From positions 620,001 to 684,000 of the forward strand of contig NZ_RCWY01000002.1 in assembly GCF_003688625.1 (NCBI RefSeq): a stretch of 64,000 nt of DNA. Reading direction: 5' to 3'. The notes beneath the pieces were generated by a model. It ran no database searches and was not told where the DNA came from. It saw only the letters and a list, made by a program, of their open reading frames with translations. Below are positions 7,785 to 17,197 of this stretch, piece by piece (the first letter of the stretch is position 1; each line of letters opens with the position of its first letter). The stretch is from Sphingomonas sp. PP-CE-3A-406. GTDB taxonomy: Bacteria; Pseudomonadota; Alphaproteobacteria; Sphingomonadales; Sphingomonadaceae. The translations under genes were made by a program, and so were the position numbers.

Positions 7785-10703
7785 TCAGAAGCGCGAGCGC
7801 AGCGTCAGGCCGTAGGTGCGTGGCTCGGCGAGGAATGCCGAGTAGAGCGCGTTGCCGGTGCCGCCATAGGCTGCAACGTTGGCCGAAGATCCTGCACCCT
7901 GGAACGGCGTGTTGAACGCCACCTGGATGTAGTTCTTGTTGAACACGTTCTGCGCCCAGAACTCGAGCGCCCAGACCTGATCCTTGCCGCGCAGACCGAC
8001 GCGCGCGTTCACCACCGCGAAGCCGTCCTGCTTCTTCTCCGGGGCCAAGTCCGATCCCGTATTATAGTCGGATGACAGGCGGCTATCGACGTAGAACAGG
8101 CCCGACATGCCGTTAGCACCGATATCCGGAGTCCACGCAAACGACGTGGTGACGACGTTCTTTGGCGCGTTCGACAATTGGCTGCCCGGCAGCAGGAAGA
8201 GCGCGCGGTCGAGCGCCTCGCCGGTCGTCGAGCTGCCGATCAGGTTCTTGCGGAAATGCGTGTCGGCATAGGTGTAGCCCGCGGTGAACGTGACCTGCTT
8301 GATCGGCGACATCGTCGCTTCCAGTTCGACGCCCTGCGAGATCACGCCAGGCTTCTTCGAGCGGTTGGTCGGGCACGTCCCGGTCTGCGCGCCAGTAACC
8401 GGGTTGAAGCCGTTGTCCCTGTCGAGCCCGTTGAGATTGTCCTTACACGCCTCGATGTTCTGAACGACGAAGATCGAGCCGTTGAAGGTGTTGAGCTGGA
8501 AATCGGTGAACTCTTCACGGAACGCGGCGACATTGAAGGTGAAGCCGCGCGTGTTGAACTTCGCGCCGATCTCGTAATTGTTCACCTTCTCGGCGTTGAA
8601 ACGCAGGCCGGGTGCATCGGCGTTGGTCCGCGGTGTCAGCACACCGTTGACGCCGCCAAGATCCGACCGATCGAGATTGTAACCACCCGCCTTGTAGCCT
8701 TTCGCATACGACGCATAGGTCAGCAGCTTGGTGAACGGCTTCCACGACAGGACCGCGGTGCCGGTGAATTCACCGTCGCCGAAACTGTCGTTGAGGTTCA
8801 AGGCGTTCAGCGCGGGGCTGGAATTACCCGTGCAGGTCAGCGTGACGATGCCCTGCGCGAACCCCGTAGCGCCGCTCTGCGTCAGCGTCAGCGGCGCGAG
8901 TGCCGCCTGCTGGATCGGGCAGACGGTGTTGTTGTTGTTGAACTTGGCATTGAACTTCTTTGTCTCGTGCGTGTAGCGCAGACCACCGGTCAGCGACAAC
9001 GTGTCGGTCAGATGCAGGATATTGTGCGTGAAGAACGCATAGTTTTCGCTCTTCTGACGATAGATCGAGCCCGAGTCGCCGACGTTGTTGACGCCGCCGC
9101 CAAGGCCCGGACCGCCGGTCAGACGATCGAGTGCCGACGTGATCAGGCCACCTGCTGGACCAAAGGCGCCGCCAATCGTTGCGCGTCCAGCGGCGCTCAT
9201 GCAGCCCGGATTGTTCTGGTTCTGGAGCGCGGCAACCGGGCTGACCGTCGCGACGAGGCGGCAGGCAGCGAATTGCCCGTATTGCGCGCCGAAGACGACG
9301 TTATCGACCAGCTTCAGCTTCTCGCTCGAGTAGAAGCCGCCGACCAGCCAGTCGAGCTTGTCGTTGAACAGCGAGCCTTGCAGGCGCGCTTCCTGCGTGA
9401 AGGTCTTGAACTGGCGGTACGCGTTGCCGTCGCCCGCGCGGTGCGTGAGGTCGACGTTGGTATAATCGACATCGCCGGCATTGCCCGACTTGTACTGGCG
9501 ATACGACGTGATCGACGTCAGCGTGGCGCCGCCGAGATCCCAATCGGCCTGCAACGAACCGCCATAATCCTTGGTCGTATTCCGGAACGTCTGACCCGGC
9601 GTGATCGCGACATCGCGGTTGAACGGATCGGGCCTATTGCCGGCCAGCGGGAATGCCGCGCCCTGGCGACGCAGGATATCGACGATGCGGTTGGTGGCGT
9701 TGTTGACCACCGCGCCGTCGGTGTTGACAGTTCCGAAGAATGGCGCGACGCCGGCTGCGTTCGGCGTAGGATCGGTCGTTTCGACCTGGTTGTAATAGAC
9801 CGCGCCGCAGCAGCTTTCCTTGCGGTGCGAATAGTCGCCGATCAGGCGGAAGCTCAAGGTCTCGGTTGGCTTGAACAGCAACTGCCCACGGACGAAATAG
9901 CGATCGCGGTCGTTGACGCGGCTTTCGCTGCCATTCGCCGCCGTGACGTTCTTGTAGAAACCGTCGCGCTTCACGAAGACGCCGTCCACGCGGAAGGCGA
10001 GCTTGTCGGCGATCAGCGGCCCGGTGATGCCACCGGCGAGGCGCTTCTGATCGTAATTGCCATAGGTCGCCTCGGCGTTGCCGTGCCAGTCGAACTCGGG
10101 CGAGCGGGTTATGATGTTGATGAGACCCGCCGAGGCGTTGCGACCGAACAGCGTACCTTGCGGGCCGCGCAGAACCTCGACGCGGTCGATCTCGCCCAAT
10201 TCGTTGAGACCGACGCCGGTGCGGCTGCGATAGACGCCGTCGATGAAGACCGCGACCGAGCTTTCGAGGCCGGGATTGTCGCCCACCGTACCGATTCCGC
10301 GAATACGCGCGGACGCGTTCGACTCGTTACCGGTCGACGAGATGAGCAACGACGGGGCAAGCTGGTTGAGCGAACGGATGTCGCTGCCGCCCGAATTCTG
10401 GAGCGCCTCCTGACCGACCGCCGAGACCGCGATCGGCACGTTCGACAGCCGCTCGGAGCGGCGGGTCGCGGTAATCACGATGTCGCTCGCGTTGACGCCG
10501 GCGTCGGCGTCGGCTGCCGCGCTGGCCGCACGCGTCGTGTCGGCATCCGTTGCCGGGTTGGTCTGGCCGGCGACCGATGCGTTCGCCGTTCCCTGCGATG
10601 GCGTGGCCTTCGCCTCGACGGTCGAGGTCGCCTGCTGCGCGAGTGCCGGTGTTACAATGGCTGCAGTCGCAGCAGCGGACAACAGATATGCGATCATACG
10701 CAT
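7785..10703 (-). CDS. TonB-dependent outer-membrane receptor
   Basis: A 972-residue outer-membrane active transporter. There is a signal peptide (MRMIAYLLSAAATAAIVTPALA), an Ala/Thr/Asp-rich linker of about 50 residues, and the start of the plug domain, DIVITATRRSERLSNVPIAV. The plug has RIRGIGTVGDNPGLESSVAV and EVLRGPQGTLFGRNASAGLI. A large barrel ends in TYGLTLRSRF with the terminal Phe typical of outer-membrane proteins. The type resembles the sphingomonad receptors for plant or aromatic compounds rather than classic siderophore receptors, but the substrate cannot be read from sequence. AGGAGAG before the ATG at 10703 fixes the start. It is transcribed alone; a dyad upstream (10723-10740) may be its operator. 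Confidence 0.92.
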   Translation of the reverse strand: MRMIAYLLSAAATAAIVTPALAQQATSTVEAKATPSQGTANASVAGQTNPATDADTTRAASAAADADAGVNASDIVITATRRSERLSNVPIAVSAVGQEALQNSGGSDIRSLNQLAPSLLISSTGNESNASARIRGIGTVGDNPGLESSVAVFIDGVYRSRTGVGLNELGEIDRVEVLRGPQGTLFGRNASAGLINIITRSPEFDWHGNAEATYGNYDQKRLAGGITGPLIADKLAFRVDGVFVKRDGFYKNVTAANGSESRVNDRDRYFVRGQLLFKPTETLSFRLIGDYSHRKESCCGAVYYNQVETTDPTPNAAGVAPFFGTVNTDGAVVNNATNRIVDILRRQGAAFPLAGNRPDPFNRDVAITPGQTFRNTTKDYGGSLQADWDLGGATLTSITSYRQYKSGNAGDVDYTNVDLTHRAGDGNAYRQFKTFTQEARLQGSLFNDKLDWLVGGFYSSEKLKLVDNVVFGAQYGQFAACRLVATVSPVAALQNQNNPGCMSAAGRATIGGAFGPAGGLITSALDRLTGGPGLGGGVNNVGDSGSIYRQKSENYAFFTHNILHLTDTLSLTGGLRYTHETKKFNAKFNNNNTVCPIQQAALAPLTLTQSGATGFAQGIVTLTCTGNSSPALNALNLNDSFGDGEFTGTAVLSWKPFTKLLTYASYAKGYKAGGYNLDRSDLGGVNGVLTPRTNADAPGLRFNAEKVNNYEIGAKFNTRGFTFNVAAFREEFTDFQLNTFNGSIFVVQNIEACKDNLNGLDRDNGFNPVTGAQTGTCPTNRSKKPGVISQGVELEATMSPIKQVTFTAGYTYADTHFRKNLIGSSTTGEALDRALFLLPGSQLSNAPKNVVTTSFAWTPDIGANGMSGLFYVDSRLSSDYNTGSDLAPEKKQDGFAVVNARVGLRGKDQVWALEFWAQNVFNKNYIQVAFNTPFQGAGSSANVAAYGGTGNALYSAFLAEPRTYGLTLRSRF

Positions 10704-10722
10704 CGGCACTCTCTCCTGATGT

Positions 10723-10740
10723 GTTCGAATGTTTTCGAAC
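10723..10740. promoter_or_regulatory. Inverted repeat upstream of the TonB receptor, candidate operator
   Basis: A perfect 7-bp dyad, GTTCGAA-TGTT-TTCGAAC, centred about 28 bp upstream of the receptor start codon. Its place just before the ribosome binding site would suit repressor binding. No regulator gene is next to it, so this is inference from symmetry and position only. Confidence 0.4.
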
Positions 10741-11091
10741 TTATGGTTTGGAGCATTGGTAGAGAGATTACGCCCTGCGCGTCTAGTAATTTTCCGCATA
10801 CGGAAATAGATTTTCGAAGATCGTGTCTCCAAACCGCCACACCGCGGCAGCGGCCAAACCCTAGTTTCAAATTGCAACGTTTTGTCTGGCGGCGTTACAT
10901 GCCGTTACCGCGACCTCGGAGCAGACCAACGTACCGGCTCAAGCCAGCCGCATGTGACAGGCAGCGCACGATATGTCTGGCAGCGAGACATCTTTGCGGC
11001 AGTGACGCCGGTCCTGCGGATCGCCGCGACGGCGACCAGCTGGACGCTCCGGTCGCCTGACCGATGCGCGCCCGGAAGAATTGCAGACAAG
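10741..11091. other. Gene-free stretch between the TonB receptor and the infC terminator
   Basis: I see no coding region here. The end nearest the receptor is relatively A+T-rich, includes a small dyad (TCCGCATACGGAAA, near 10794), and is likely the receptor promoter region. The rest (about 10900-11090) is G+C-rich, with no palindromic repeat of the families seen elsewhere. Confidence 0.4.
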
Positions 11092-11127
11092 AAAAAGGCC
11101 GGCCAGTCCGTCGGGACCAACCAGCCT
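11092..11127 (-). terminator. Rho-independent terminator after infC
   Basis: On the minus strand the RNA reads AGGCUGGUUGGUCC, a CGAC loop, then GGACUGGCCGGCCU and UUUU. All 14 positions pair if G-U wobbles are allowed. The plus strand would have C-A mismatches instead, so the terminator is specific for the thrS-infC transcript. Confidence 0.85.
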
Positions 11128-11167
11128 TTCATAGCTCACCTCGTCGCGGCAAGAAGCCGCCGCGCAG

Positions 11168-11713
11168 TTACTTCGGTGCGAGCACCATCAGCATCTGGCG
11201 ACCTTCCATGCGGGGATACGCCTCGATCTTGGCGATCTCCGCGACGTCGTCCTGGACGCGCTTCAACAGGTTCATGCCGAGCTGGCCGTGGCTGAGTTCG
11301 CGACCGCGGAACCGCAGCGTGATCTTGACCTTGTCGCCCTCGCCGATGAAGTCGTTCACCTTCTTCATCTTCGTGTCGTAGTCATGGTCATCGATGTTCG
11401 GACGCATCTTGATCTCCTTGATCTCCTGCGTCTTCTGCGACTTGCGTGCGAGGTTGGCCTTCTTCTGCGCCTCGTACTTGAACTTGCCGACATCGAGGAA
11501 CTTGGCGACGGGCGGATCGGCGTTGGGCGACACTTCGACCAGGTCGAGGCCATGCTCGGCTGCCTGCTCGATCGCTTCGCGCGTGTACATCACGCCCAGA
11601 TTCTCGCCCTCGTGATCGATCACGCGGACCTTCTGGCTCTGGATGAATTCGTTGAATCGCGGGCCGTTCATTGCGGGCGTCTGCATCGGCCGGCGTATCG
11701 TGGGAGGACGTAT
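11168..11713 (-). CDS. infC: Translation initiation factor IF-3, with an ATA start codon
   Basis: A 181-residue factor that binds the 30S subunit and checks initiator tRNA and start-codon pairing. The N-domain has [20 protein letters not shown] and the C-domain has [17 protein letters not shown] and [13 protein letters not shown] place the start at ATA (11713): AGGAG at 11722-11726 is eight bases upstream, and the protein begins (M)[11 protein letters not shown]. The first ATG in frame (11686) is nine codons later and has no ribosome binding site. Non-canonical starts (AUU, AUA, AUC) are known for infC and allow IF-3 to repress its own translation. The gene follows thrS by 94 bp, probably in one transcript. 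Confidence 0.93.
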   Translation of the reverse strand: MRPPTIRRPMQTPAMNGPRFNEFIQSQKVRVIDHEGENLGVMYTREAIEQAAEHGLDLVEVSPNADPPVAKFLDVGKFKYEAQKKANLARKSQKTQEIKEIKMRPNIDDHDYDTKMKKVNDFIGEGDKVKITLRFRGRELSHGQLGMNLLKRVQDDVAEIAKIEAYPRMEGRQMLMVLAPK

Positions 11714-11726
11714 GGGGGTTGCTCCT
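11711..11726 (-). promoter_or_regulatory. infC: Ribosome binding site and ATA start of infC
   Basis: AGGAGC at 11721-11726, an eight-base spacer rich in C, then ATA at 11711-11713. This spacing is ideal for initiation at the ATA and much too far from the ATG at 11686. It is the basis for calling a non-canonical start. Confidence 0.7.
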
Positions 11727-11807
11727 GAAGTTTCAGACAATATTTGGGCCGGTCTATAGCGCAGAAACGCGCGCCCGAACAGATGGCGAATAGCCGGCCC
11801 CGTTGGA

Positions 11808-13796
11808 TCACATATCGGGTGCGCGTGCCTCGACCGCAAGACGCGCGATCGCCTCGTCGAGCGTTAGGATGGTTTGGGCCTGGCTGCCGAGCGTGCGCAG
11901 CGCGACCTTGCCCTCCTCGGCCTCGCGCTTGCCGACGACCAGCAGGTTCGGCACCTTCGCGAGGCTGTGCTCGCGCACCTTGTAGTTGATCTTCTCGTTG
12001 CGGAGATCGGTTTCGACGCGGATTCCTGCTGCCTTCAGCTTCGCCGCGACCTCTAGCGCGTAGTCGTCGGCGTCCGACACGATCGTCGCGACGACCGCCT
12101 GCACCGGCGCGAGCCAGAGCGGGAAGCGACCGGCATGATGCTCGATCAGGATGCCGAGGAAGCGCTCGAACGTGCCGAGGATCGCGCGGTGAAGCATGAC
12201 CGGGCGATGCCGCTCGCCGTCCGCGCCGACATACGACGCGTCGAGTCGTTCGGGCAGCACGTAATCGAGCTGCAACGTCCCGCACTGCCACGTCCGGCCG
12301 ATCGCGTCGGTCAGGTGGAATTCGAGCTTCGGACCGTAGAACGCCCCCTCACCCGGCAGCTCCTCGAACTGGAAGCGATCCTCCATCAGCCCGGCGAGCG
12401 TCAATGCCTCACGCAGATCACCCTCGGCGCGGTCCCACAGCGCGTCGTCGCCGGCGCGATTGTCGGGACGCAACGCGAGCTTCACCATGTAATCGGCGAA
12501 ACCCAGGTCGCGGTACACCGCGTCGAGCAGTTCGCAGAACGCGCGCGTCTCGGCGACGATCTGCTCGGGCGTGCAGAAGATATGCGCGTCGTCCTGCGTG
12601 AACTGGCGGACGCGCATGATGCCGTGCAGCGCGCCGTGCGGCTCGTTGCGGTGGCAGCAGCCGAACTCGGCAAGCCGCAGCGGCAGGTCGCGGTACGACT
12701 TGATCCCCTGGCGGAAGACCTGGACGTGTGCGGGGCAGTTCATCGGCTTCAGCGCCATCAGATCGCCCTTGCCGGTCAGCACCGGGGCGTTCGGATCGAT
12801 CCCAGGCACCTCGTCGGGCACCACGAACATGTTCTCGCGGAACTTGCCCCAATGGCCCGACGCCTCCCACAGCTTGGCATCCATCAACTGCGGCGTCTTG
12901 ATCTCGGCATAGCCCGCGGCGTCGAGCTTGCGGCGCATATACGCCTCGAGCTGCCGCCACATCACCCAGCCCTTGGGATGCCAGAACACCGAGCCCTGCG
13001 CTTCGGACTGGAGATGGAACAGGTCCATTTCCTGCGCGATGCGACGGTGGTCGCGCTTGGCCGCTTCCTCGATCCGCAACAGATGCGCGTCGAGCTGTTT
13101 CTTATTAAGCCAGCCGGTGCCGTAGATGCGGCTGAGCATCGCGTTCTTCTGGTCGCCACGCCAATAGGCCCCGCTCACGCGCGTCAGCTTGAACGCGGCG
13201 GGGTCGAGCTTCCCGGTCGAGGCCATGTGCGGCCCGCGGCACATGTCGAGCCACTCGCCCTGGCGGTAGATCGTCAGTTCCTCGCCCTCGGGGAGTTCGG
13301 CGGCCCATTCGGCCTTGAAGCTCTCGCCCTGCTGCGTCCAGCGGTCGATCAGCTGCTGGCGCGACCAGACCTCGCGCAGGAACGGCTCGTTCCGGGCGAT
13401 GATCGCACGCATCTCGGCTTCGATCGCGGGCAGGTCCTCGTCGGTGAACGGGCGATCCTTCGGCGCGAAGTCGTAGTAGAAGCCGTCGTCGGTGGCAGGA
13501 CCGAAGGTGATCTGCGTTCCGGGAAAGAGGTGCTGCACCGCTTCGGCCATCACGTGCGCGAGATCGTGGCGGACGAGTTCGAGCGCATCCGCCTCGTCGC
13601 GTGCGGTCACCAGCGCGAGTGCGGTATCGCCCTCGAACGGCCGGTTGATGTCTCGCACCTGCCCGTCGATACGCGCGGCGAGCGCGGCCTTGGCGAGGCC
13701 CGGGCCGATCGCCGCGGCGACATCCGCGGGGGTAGTCCCGGGCGCAACCTCGCGGACGGAACCGTCGGGCAGCGTGATTCGGAACATTGCAGACAT
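11808..13796 (-). CDS. thrS: Threonyl-tRNA synthetase
   Basis: A 662-residue class II synthetase that charges tRNA-Thr. Domains in order: TGS (residues 4-65, [16 protein letters not shown]), an editing domain with [11 protein letters not shown] (HxxxH) and a later Cys/His site, the class II catalytic core with [27 protein letters not shown] and [11 protein letters not shown], and an anticodon-binding domain ([10 protein letters not shown]...). The zinc ligands of the core are present. Two ATGs are possible (13796 and 13787); I use the outer one. Infc follows downstream in the same direction. No riboswitch or T-box leader is seen. Confidence 0.96.
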   Translation of the reverse strand: MSAMFRITLPDGSVREVAPGTTPADVAAAIGPGLAKAALAARIDGQVRDINRPFEGDTALALVTARDEADALELVRHDLAHVMAEAVQHLFPGTQITFGPATDDGFYYDFAPKDRPFTDEDLPAIEAEMRAIIARNEPFLREVWSRQQLIDRWTQQGESFKAEWAAELPEGEELTIYRQGEWLDMCRGPHMASTGKLDPAAFKLTRVSGAYWRGDQKNAMLSRIYGTGWLNKKQLDAHLLRIEEAAKRDHRRIAQEMDLFHLQSEAQGSVFWHPKGWVMWRQLEAYMRRKLDAAGYAEIKTPQLMDAKLWEASGHWGKFRENMFVVPDEVPGIDPNAPVLTGKGDLMALKPMNCPAHVQVFRQGIKSYRDLPLRLAEFGCCHRNEPHGALHGIMRVRQFTQDDAHIFCTPEQIVAETRAFCELLDAVYRDLGFADYMVKLALRPDNRAGDDALWDRAEGDLREALTLAGLMEDRFQFEELPGEGAFYGPKLEFHLTDAIGRTWQCGTLQLDYVLPERLDASYVGADGERHRPVMLHRAILGTFERFLGILIEHHAGRFPLWLAPVQAVVATIVSDADDYALEVAAKLKAAGIRVETDLRNEKINYKVREHSLAKVPNLLVVGKREAEEGKVALRTLGSQAQTILTLDEAIARLAVEARAPDM

Positions 13797-13930
13797 GGGA
13801 GACTTTCTCTCGGGATGACGTGCGCGGACCGATCCGCGCACGGCGTGTATATAAGGTGATACGCGCACAGGGCTACTCCAGACGGACATGCGCCGGATTG
13901 GAGAGTGCCTGGGCGTATTGGGAGAGTGCG

Positions 13931-14494
13931 ATGCTGGGTCTGCTTATGATGCTGTCCGCCGCTGCCGCGCCTGCTGCGGGCCCTGCTGCGACATGCGCGC
14001 CGACGAGGTTGGCGGCGTGCCGCGATACGAACCAGTTGATCACGGCGCCAGCGTTCACCGCGGCAGTCCGTCGGTTCATCGGCAAGCGCAAGGCGTCTTA
14101 TCTTTATGCGAACGGCGATGTCGCGGATCAGCAGATCGAGGTGCTGCACGGGCCACCCGACGAACCGACGCGGATCGGGGAACTGTACCGCTTCACCGCG
14201 TGTCGCGCGCATAGCTGTCCGGAGAAAGGCGCGGCGGTGCTCGATCCTGCGGGGAAGATCGTGGCGCTGGCGATCCTGTATTCACCGTGCGCGACCGCTG
14301 ACACGCGCGACTGCAACCGGCGCGAGGATCTGGTGGTGTTCATGCGGGAGCGGGAGCGGTTGCAGCGGGTGGAAGTGGTGGCGAATCTGCGCGCCTGGGC
14401 GGTGGAGCAGGCCGCGGAGAGCTACGCGATGGCGGGGCAGCCCAAGGTGCGGTTCGGCGGAATGCAGGTGGTCGATCCGACTGCAGCACAATAG
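13931..14494 (+). CDS. Exported protein resembling inhibitor of vertebrate lysozyme (Ivy)
   Basis: A 187-residue protein with a signal peptide ([20 protein letters not shown]) and six cysteines in the mature part. The segment [19 protein letters not shown] carries C-x-x-H-x-C, the loop by which Ivy proteins block the lysozyme active site (CKPHDC in E. coli). The surrounding order, a hydrophobic strand, this loop, then [10 protein letters not shown], also fits that fold. The C-terminal 60 residues are not typical of Ivy. If correct, it would protect peptidoglycan from host or predator lysozymes; ldcA and a Mur ligase, also wall genes, follow. GGAGAG at 13921-13926 supports the start. Confidence 0.5.
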   Translation: MLGLLMMLSAAAAPAAGPAATCAPTRLAACRDTNQLITAPAFTAAVRRFIGKRKASYLYANGDVADQQIEVLHGPPDEPTRIGELYRFTACRAHSCPEKGAAVLDPAGKIVALAILYSPCATADTRDCNRREDLVVFMRERERLQRVEVVANLRAWAVEQAAESYAMAGQPKVRFGGMQVVDPTAAQ

Positions 14495-14515
14495 CAGGTG
14501 ATCGTACCGCAACTA

Positions 14516-14620
14516 CCACCCCGGCGAAGGCCGGGGCCCAATTGGGAGAACGTCGCTAACGGAGGATTGCACTCCGTTACTCCCACCTTTCCAACTGGGC
14601 CCCGGCCTCCGTCGGGGTGA
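14516..14620. repeat. Palindromic repeat, family A, copy 2
   Basis: About 105 bp with ends CCACCCCGGCGAAGGCCGGG and GCCCCGGCCTCCGTCGGGGT, in the convergent gap before ldcA. The centre holds its own dyad, AACGGAG...CTCCGTT. Confidence 0.85.
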
Positions 14621-14650
14621 CGCTAGCAATTTTGAGATGTGAGGCCCCGC

Positions 14651-15466
14651 TCAGACCACCCCGAACGGCACGACATGGTTCGCCTGCGTATGCCCGATCT
14701 CCGCCCGGCCGAGATACGGCACGCCCATGTCGCGCGACCATCTCACCATCATGTAGTCGAGCGTCTCCCCCCAGGGCGGATCATTCTCCTGCACCGCCGT
14801 CACCGCACCCAGCCGCAGCCCCGCAATCCCCTTCAACTGCGTGGCGTTGGCGACTTTGAACAGCATGCGGTCGATCGCGTACAGCGGCTCCGACACTTCC
14901 TCGACGATCAGCACGTGATCCGTGAGATCAGGCAGCCACGGCGTGCCGATCACCGAGGTCAGGATGCTGAGGTTGAATGCGGCCGACGGCCGCCCGTCGA
15001 GCCCCGGCTCCAGCCCTGCCCGATCGCCGCGCACCATCCAGCCTAGCGACCGTGCGACCGTCGCCTCGCCATCATGCCGGTTGATGTCGCTGACCATCGG
15101 CCCGTGCACCGGGCGCCCGATCCGCCGTGCGTACAGCGCTCCGAGCAGGAAGCCGACGTCGGAATAGCCGAGATAAATCTTGTGCCGCGCCGCACGGCCG
15201 AGCTCGGGCATCACCATCGCGAGGATCCGGTTCGCGCCATAGCCACCGCGCAAAAACCAAAGCGCATCGAATGCCGGATCGTTGGCGTACTCAAGGAACG
15301 CCCCTGCCCGCCGAAAGTCGGAACCGGCGAAATGGCCGTCGGTCTCCAGGCACTGCGGGTGGAAGACAAGCTCGACCTCGGGGAACGCGCTAGCCGCATA
15401 CGCGGTGATCTTGGCGATCGCCGCGGGATTGGTCCGGCTCGACGCGGCGAGGACACCGATGCGCAT
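14651..15466 (-). CDS. ldcA: LD-carboxypeptidase (peptidase family S66)
   Basis: A 271-residue cytosolic serine peptidase that removes the terminal D-Ala from murein tetrapeptides so that the tripeptide can be recycled. The S66 triad is visible: Ser in YLGYSDVGFLLG (about residue 102), Glu in VLIVEEVSEPLY (about 190) and His in GRAEIGHTQANHVVPFG (about 263). LRGGYGANRILAM is also typical. The long frame upstream of MRIGVLAASS is antisense to the next gene and is discarded. It is divergent, by 52 bp, from an Mpl/MurC-like ligase, so the two could share a control region and a recycling pathway. Confidence 0.93.
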   Translation of the reverse strand: MRIGVLAASSRTNPAAIAKITAYAASAFPEVELVFHPQCLETDGHFAGSDFRRAGAFLEYANDPAFDALWFLRGGYGANRILAMVMPELGRAARHKIYLGYSDVGFLLGALYARRIGRPVHGPMVSDINRHDGEATVARSLGWMVRGDRAGLEPGLDGRPSAAFNLSILTSVIGTPWLPDLTDHVLIVEEVSEPLYAIDRMLFKVANATQLKGIAGLRLGAVTAVQENDPPWGETLDYMMVRWSRDMGVPYLGRAEIGHTQANHVVPFGVV

Positions 15467-15518
15467 TGTTCGTGTTCCCGACCTTGCTCCGTTACCAAAC
15501 CGCCCATATCGCGGGCCG

Positions 15519-16916
15519 ATGGATATCAGCAAACCCTGTTTCTTTGTCGGCATCGGCGGCAGCGGCATGATGCCGCTCGCAATGATCCTCGCTGGCCGCG
15601 GCGCGACCGTCGCGGGTTCGGACCGCAACCTCGACCAGGGCCGCGTTCCCGCCAAGTTCGACGACCTCGCGACGAAGGGCGTCGCGCTGTTCCCGCAGGA
15701 CGGCAGCGGGATCGTCACGGCCGACCAGCTCGTCATTGCCTCCGCGGCGATCGAGGCGACCGTGCCGGACATGATCGCCGCGGACGCGTTGGGCTGCACG
15801 CGCTCGACCCGCGCGGCGATGCTGTCGTCGCTGTTCAACGACAGCCGGCTACCGATCGGCGTTGCGGGGACGAGCGGCAAGTCGACCGTTACCGGGATGA
15901 TTGGCTGGATCCTGCATGCCGTCGGGCGCGATCCGACGGTGATGAACGGCGCGGTGATGAAGAACTTCGCCACCCCCGAGGCGCCGTTCGTGAGTGCGCT
16001 GGTTGGAGAGGGCGACGCGTTCGTCAGCGAAGTCGACGAGAGCGACGGCTCGATCGCGGGCTATGCGCCGAAGATCGCGGTGCTCAACAACGTCAGCCTC
16101 GACCACAAGTCGCTCGAGGAACTGCGCGTGCTGTTCGGGGACTTCGTCGCGAAGGCCGAGACGGCGGTGGTGAATGCCAACGATCCGGACGCCGCTGCGC
16201 TGGCTTCGCGCCTGCCGCGGGGGCAGGTGACGACGTTCGCGATCGACGCGTCGGCCGACCTGCGTGCCGAGAACCTCAAGCCCGAGCCGTTTGCGATCCG
16301 CTTCGATCTCGTGTCGCGCGGCGTACGGACGCCGGTGAAGCTGGCGGTACCGGGGCGGCATAACGTGTCGAACGCGCTTGCTGCGATCGGGGCGGCGATG
16401 GCGGCGGATGTGTCGCTGGCGGATGCGGTGAAGGCGATTGCGGGGTTCACTGGCCTGCGCCGCCGCTTCGACCTCGTTGGAGAGGCCGGCGGGGTCTCGG
16501 TGATCGACGATTTCGGGCACAACCCCGACAAGATCGCCGCCACACTCGACACGCTTCACGCCTTCCCCGGTCGCTTGCTGCTGTTCTTCCAGCCGCACGG
16601 CTATGGCCCGCTAAAGGTGATGGGCCGCGAGCTCGTCGCCACCTTCGTCGAGCGGATGGCGGAGGACGATATCCTCGTGCTCCCCGACCCGGCCTATTAT
16701 GGCGGGACGGTCGCACGAGAGGTCACGAGTGCCGACATCGTCGCGCAGATCGTGGAAGGTGGCCGCGATGCCCGGCACATCGCGGACCGTGCCGAGGCCG
16801 CCGCGGCGCTGGTCGCGGAAGCGCGCCCAGGTGACCGGATCGTCGTGATGGGCGCGCGTGACGACACGCTGAGCGTGCTCGCCAGCGGCATGGTCGACGC
16901 CTTGGCCGCGCGGTGA
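15519..16916 (+). CDS. Mur ligase of the Mpl/MurC type
   Basis: A 465-residue ATP-dependent ligase. It has the N-terminal UDP-MurNAc-binding Rossmann motif FVGIGGSGMMPLA, the P-loop GVAGTSGKSTVTGMIGW (near residue 112), SEVDESDGS, LNNVSLDHKSL, and a C-terminal domain with GLRRRFDLVGE and VIDDFGHNPDKI. It could be Mpl, joining recycled tripeptide to UDP-MurNAc, or a second MurC. The partner ldcA, which makes that tripeptide, favours Mpl. Deviations from typical enzymes are GTSGKST rather than GTHGKTT and GHNPDK rather than AHHPTE, so it is a separate subfamily and its amino substrate is uncertain. Confidence 0.8.
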   Translation: MDISKPCFFVGIGGSGMMPLAMILAGRGATVAGSDRNLDQGRVPAKFDDLATKGVALFPQDGSGIVTADQLVIASAAIEATVPDMIAADALGCTRSTRAAMLSSLFNDSRLPIGVAGTSGKSTVTGMIGWILHAVGRDPTVMNGAVMKNFATPEAPFVSALVGEGDAFVSEVDESDGSIAGYAPKIAVLNNVSLDHKSLEELRVLFGDFVAKAETAVVNANDPDAAALASRLPRGQVTTFAIDASADLRAENLKPEPFAIRFDLVSRGVRTPVKLAVPGRHNVSNALAAIGAAMAADVSLADAVKAIAGFTGLRRRFDLVGEAGGVSVIDDFGHNPDKIAATLDTLHAFPGRLLLFFQPHGYGPLKVMGRELVATFVERMAEDDILVLPDPAYYGGTVAREVTSADIVAQIVEGGRDARHIADRAEAAAALVAEARPGDRIVVMGARDDTLSVLASGMVDALAAR

Positions 16917-16939
16917 TACGCTCACCGCTTAGGAGACCA

Positions 16940-17197
16940 ATGATGTTCCGCCGCCTGTTCCTCGACCACCCCGACACCGTCGGCGAGAGTTACACCGAGC
17001 ATTTCGGCGTCGCCGGGCGGTTCGGCATGACGATGATCAAGGGCGGTCTCGGTGCGCTGGTCCACGCGTTCGTGCCCGCGTGGTGCAAGACGCGCGGGAG
17101 CGACACGGTCGCCGAACTGCACCGGCAGATGGTCGAGAAGCGCGGCCTGGTGGCCGCCGATCAGGCGCAGATGAAGACGGTCGAATTCATCATCTGA
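16940..17197 (+). CDS. Small DUF6356-like protein
   Basis: An 85-residue protein beginning MMFRRLFLDHPDTVGESYTE, with a central Gly/Ala/Val hydrophobic helix (MTMIKGGLGALVHAFVPAWC) and a charged end with AELHRQMVEKR. Its sequence matches what I know as DUF6356, common in sphingomonads, sometimes labelled capsule-related without proof. AGGAGA at 16931 supports the ATG at 16940. It follows the Mur ligase by 23 bp and is probably in the same transcript. Confidence 0.75.
   Translation: MMFRRLFLDHPDTVGESYTEHFGVAGRFGMTMIKGGLGALVHAFVPAWCKTRGSDTVAELHRQMVEKRGLVAADQAQMKTVEFII

Noticed and set aside
8178..11060. 960-codon plus-strand open frame across the TonB receptor region
   Set aside because: Antisense to a clear receptor gene. 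Its translation is rich in Arg/Ala/Asp with no domain, as expected from high G+C sequence.
12135..13859. 574-codon plus-strand open frame opposite thrS
   Set aside because: Antisense shadow of thrS with no recognisable domain.
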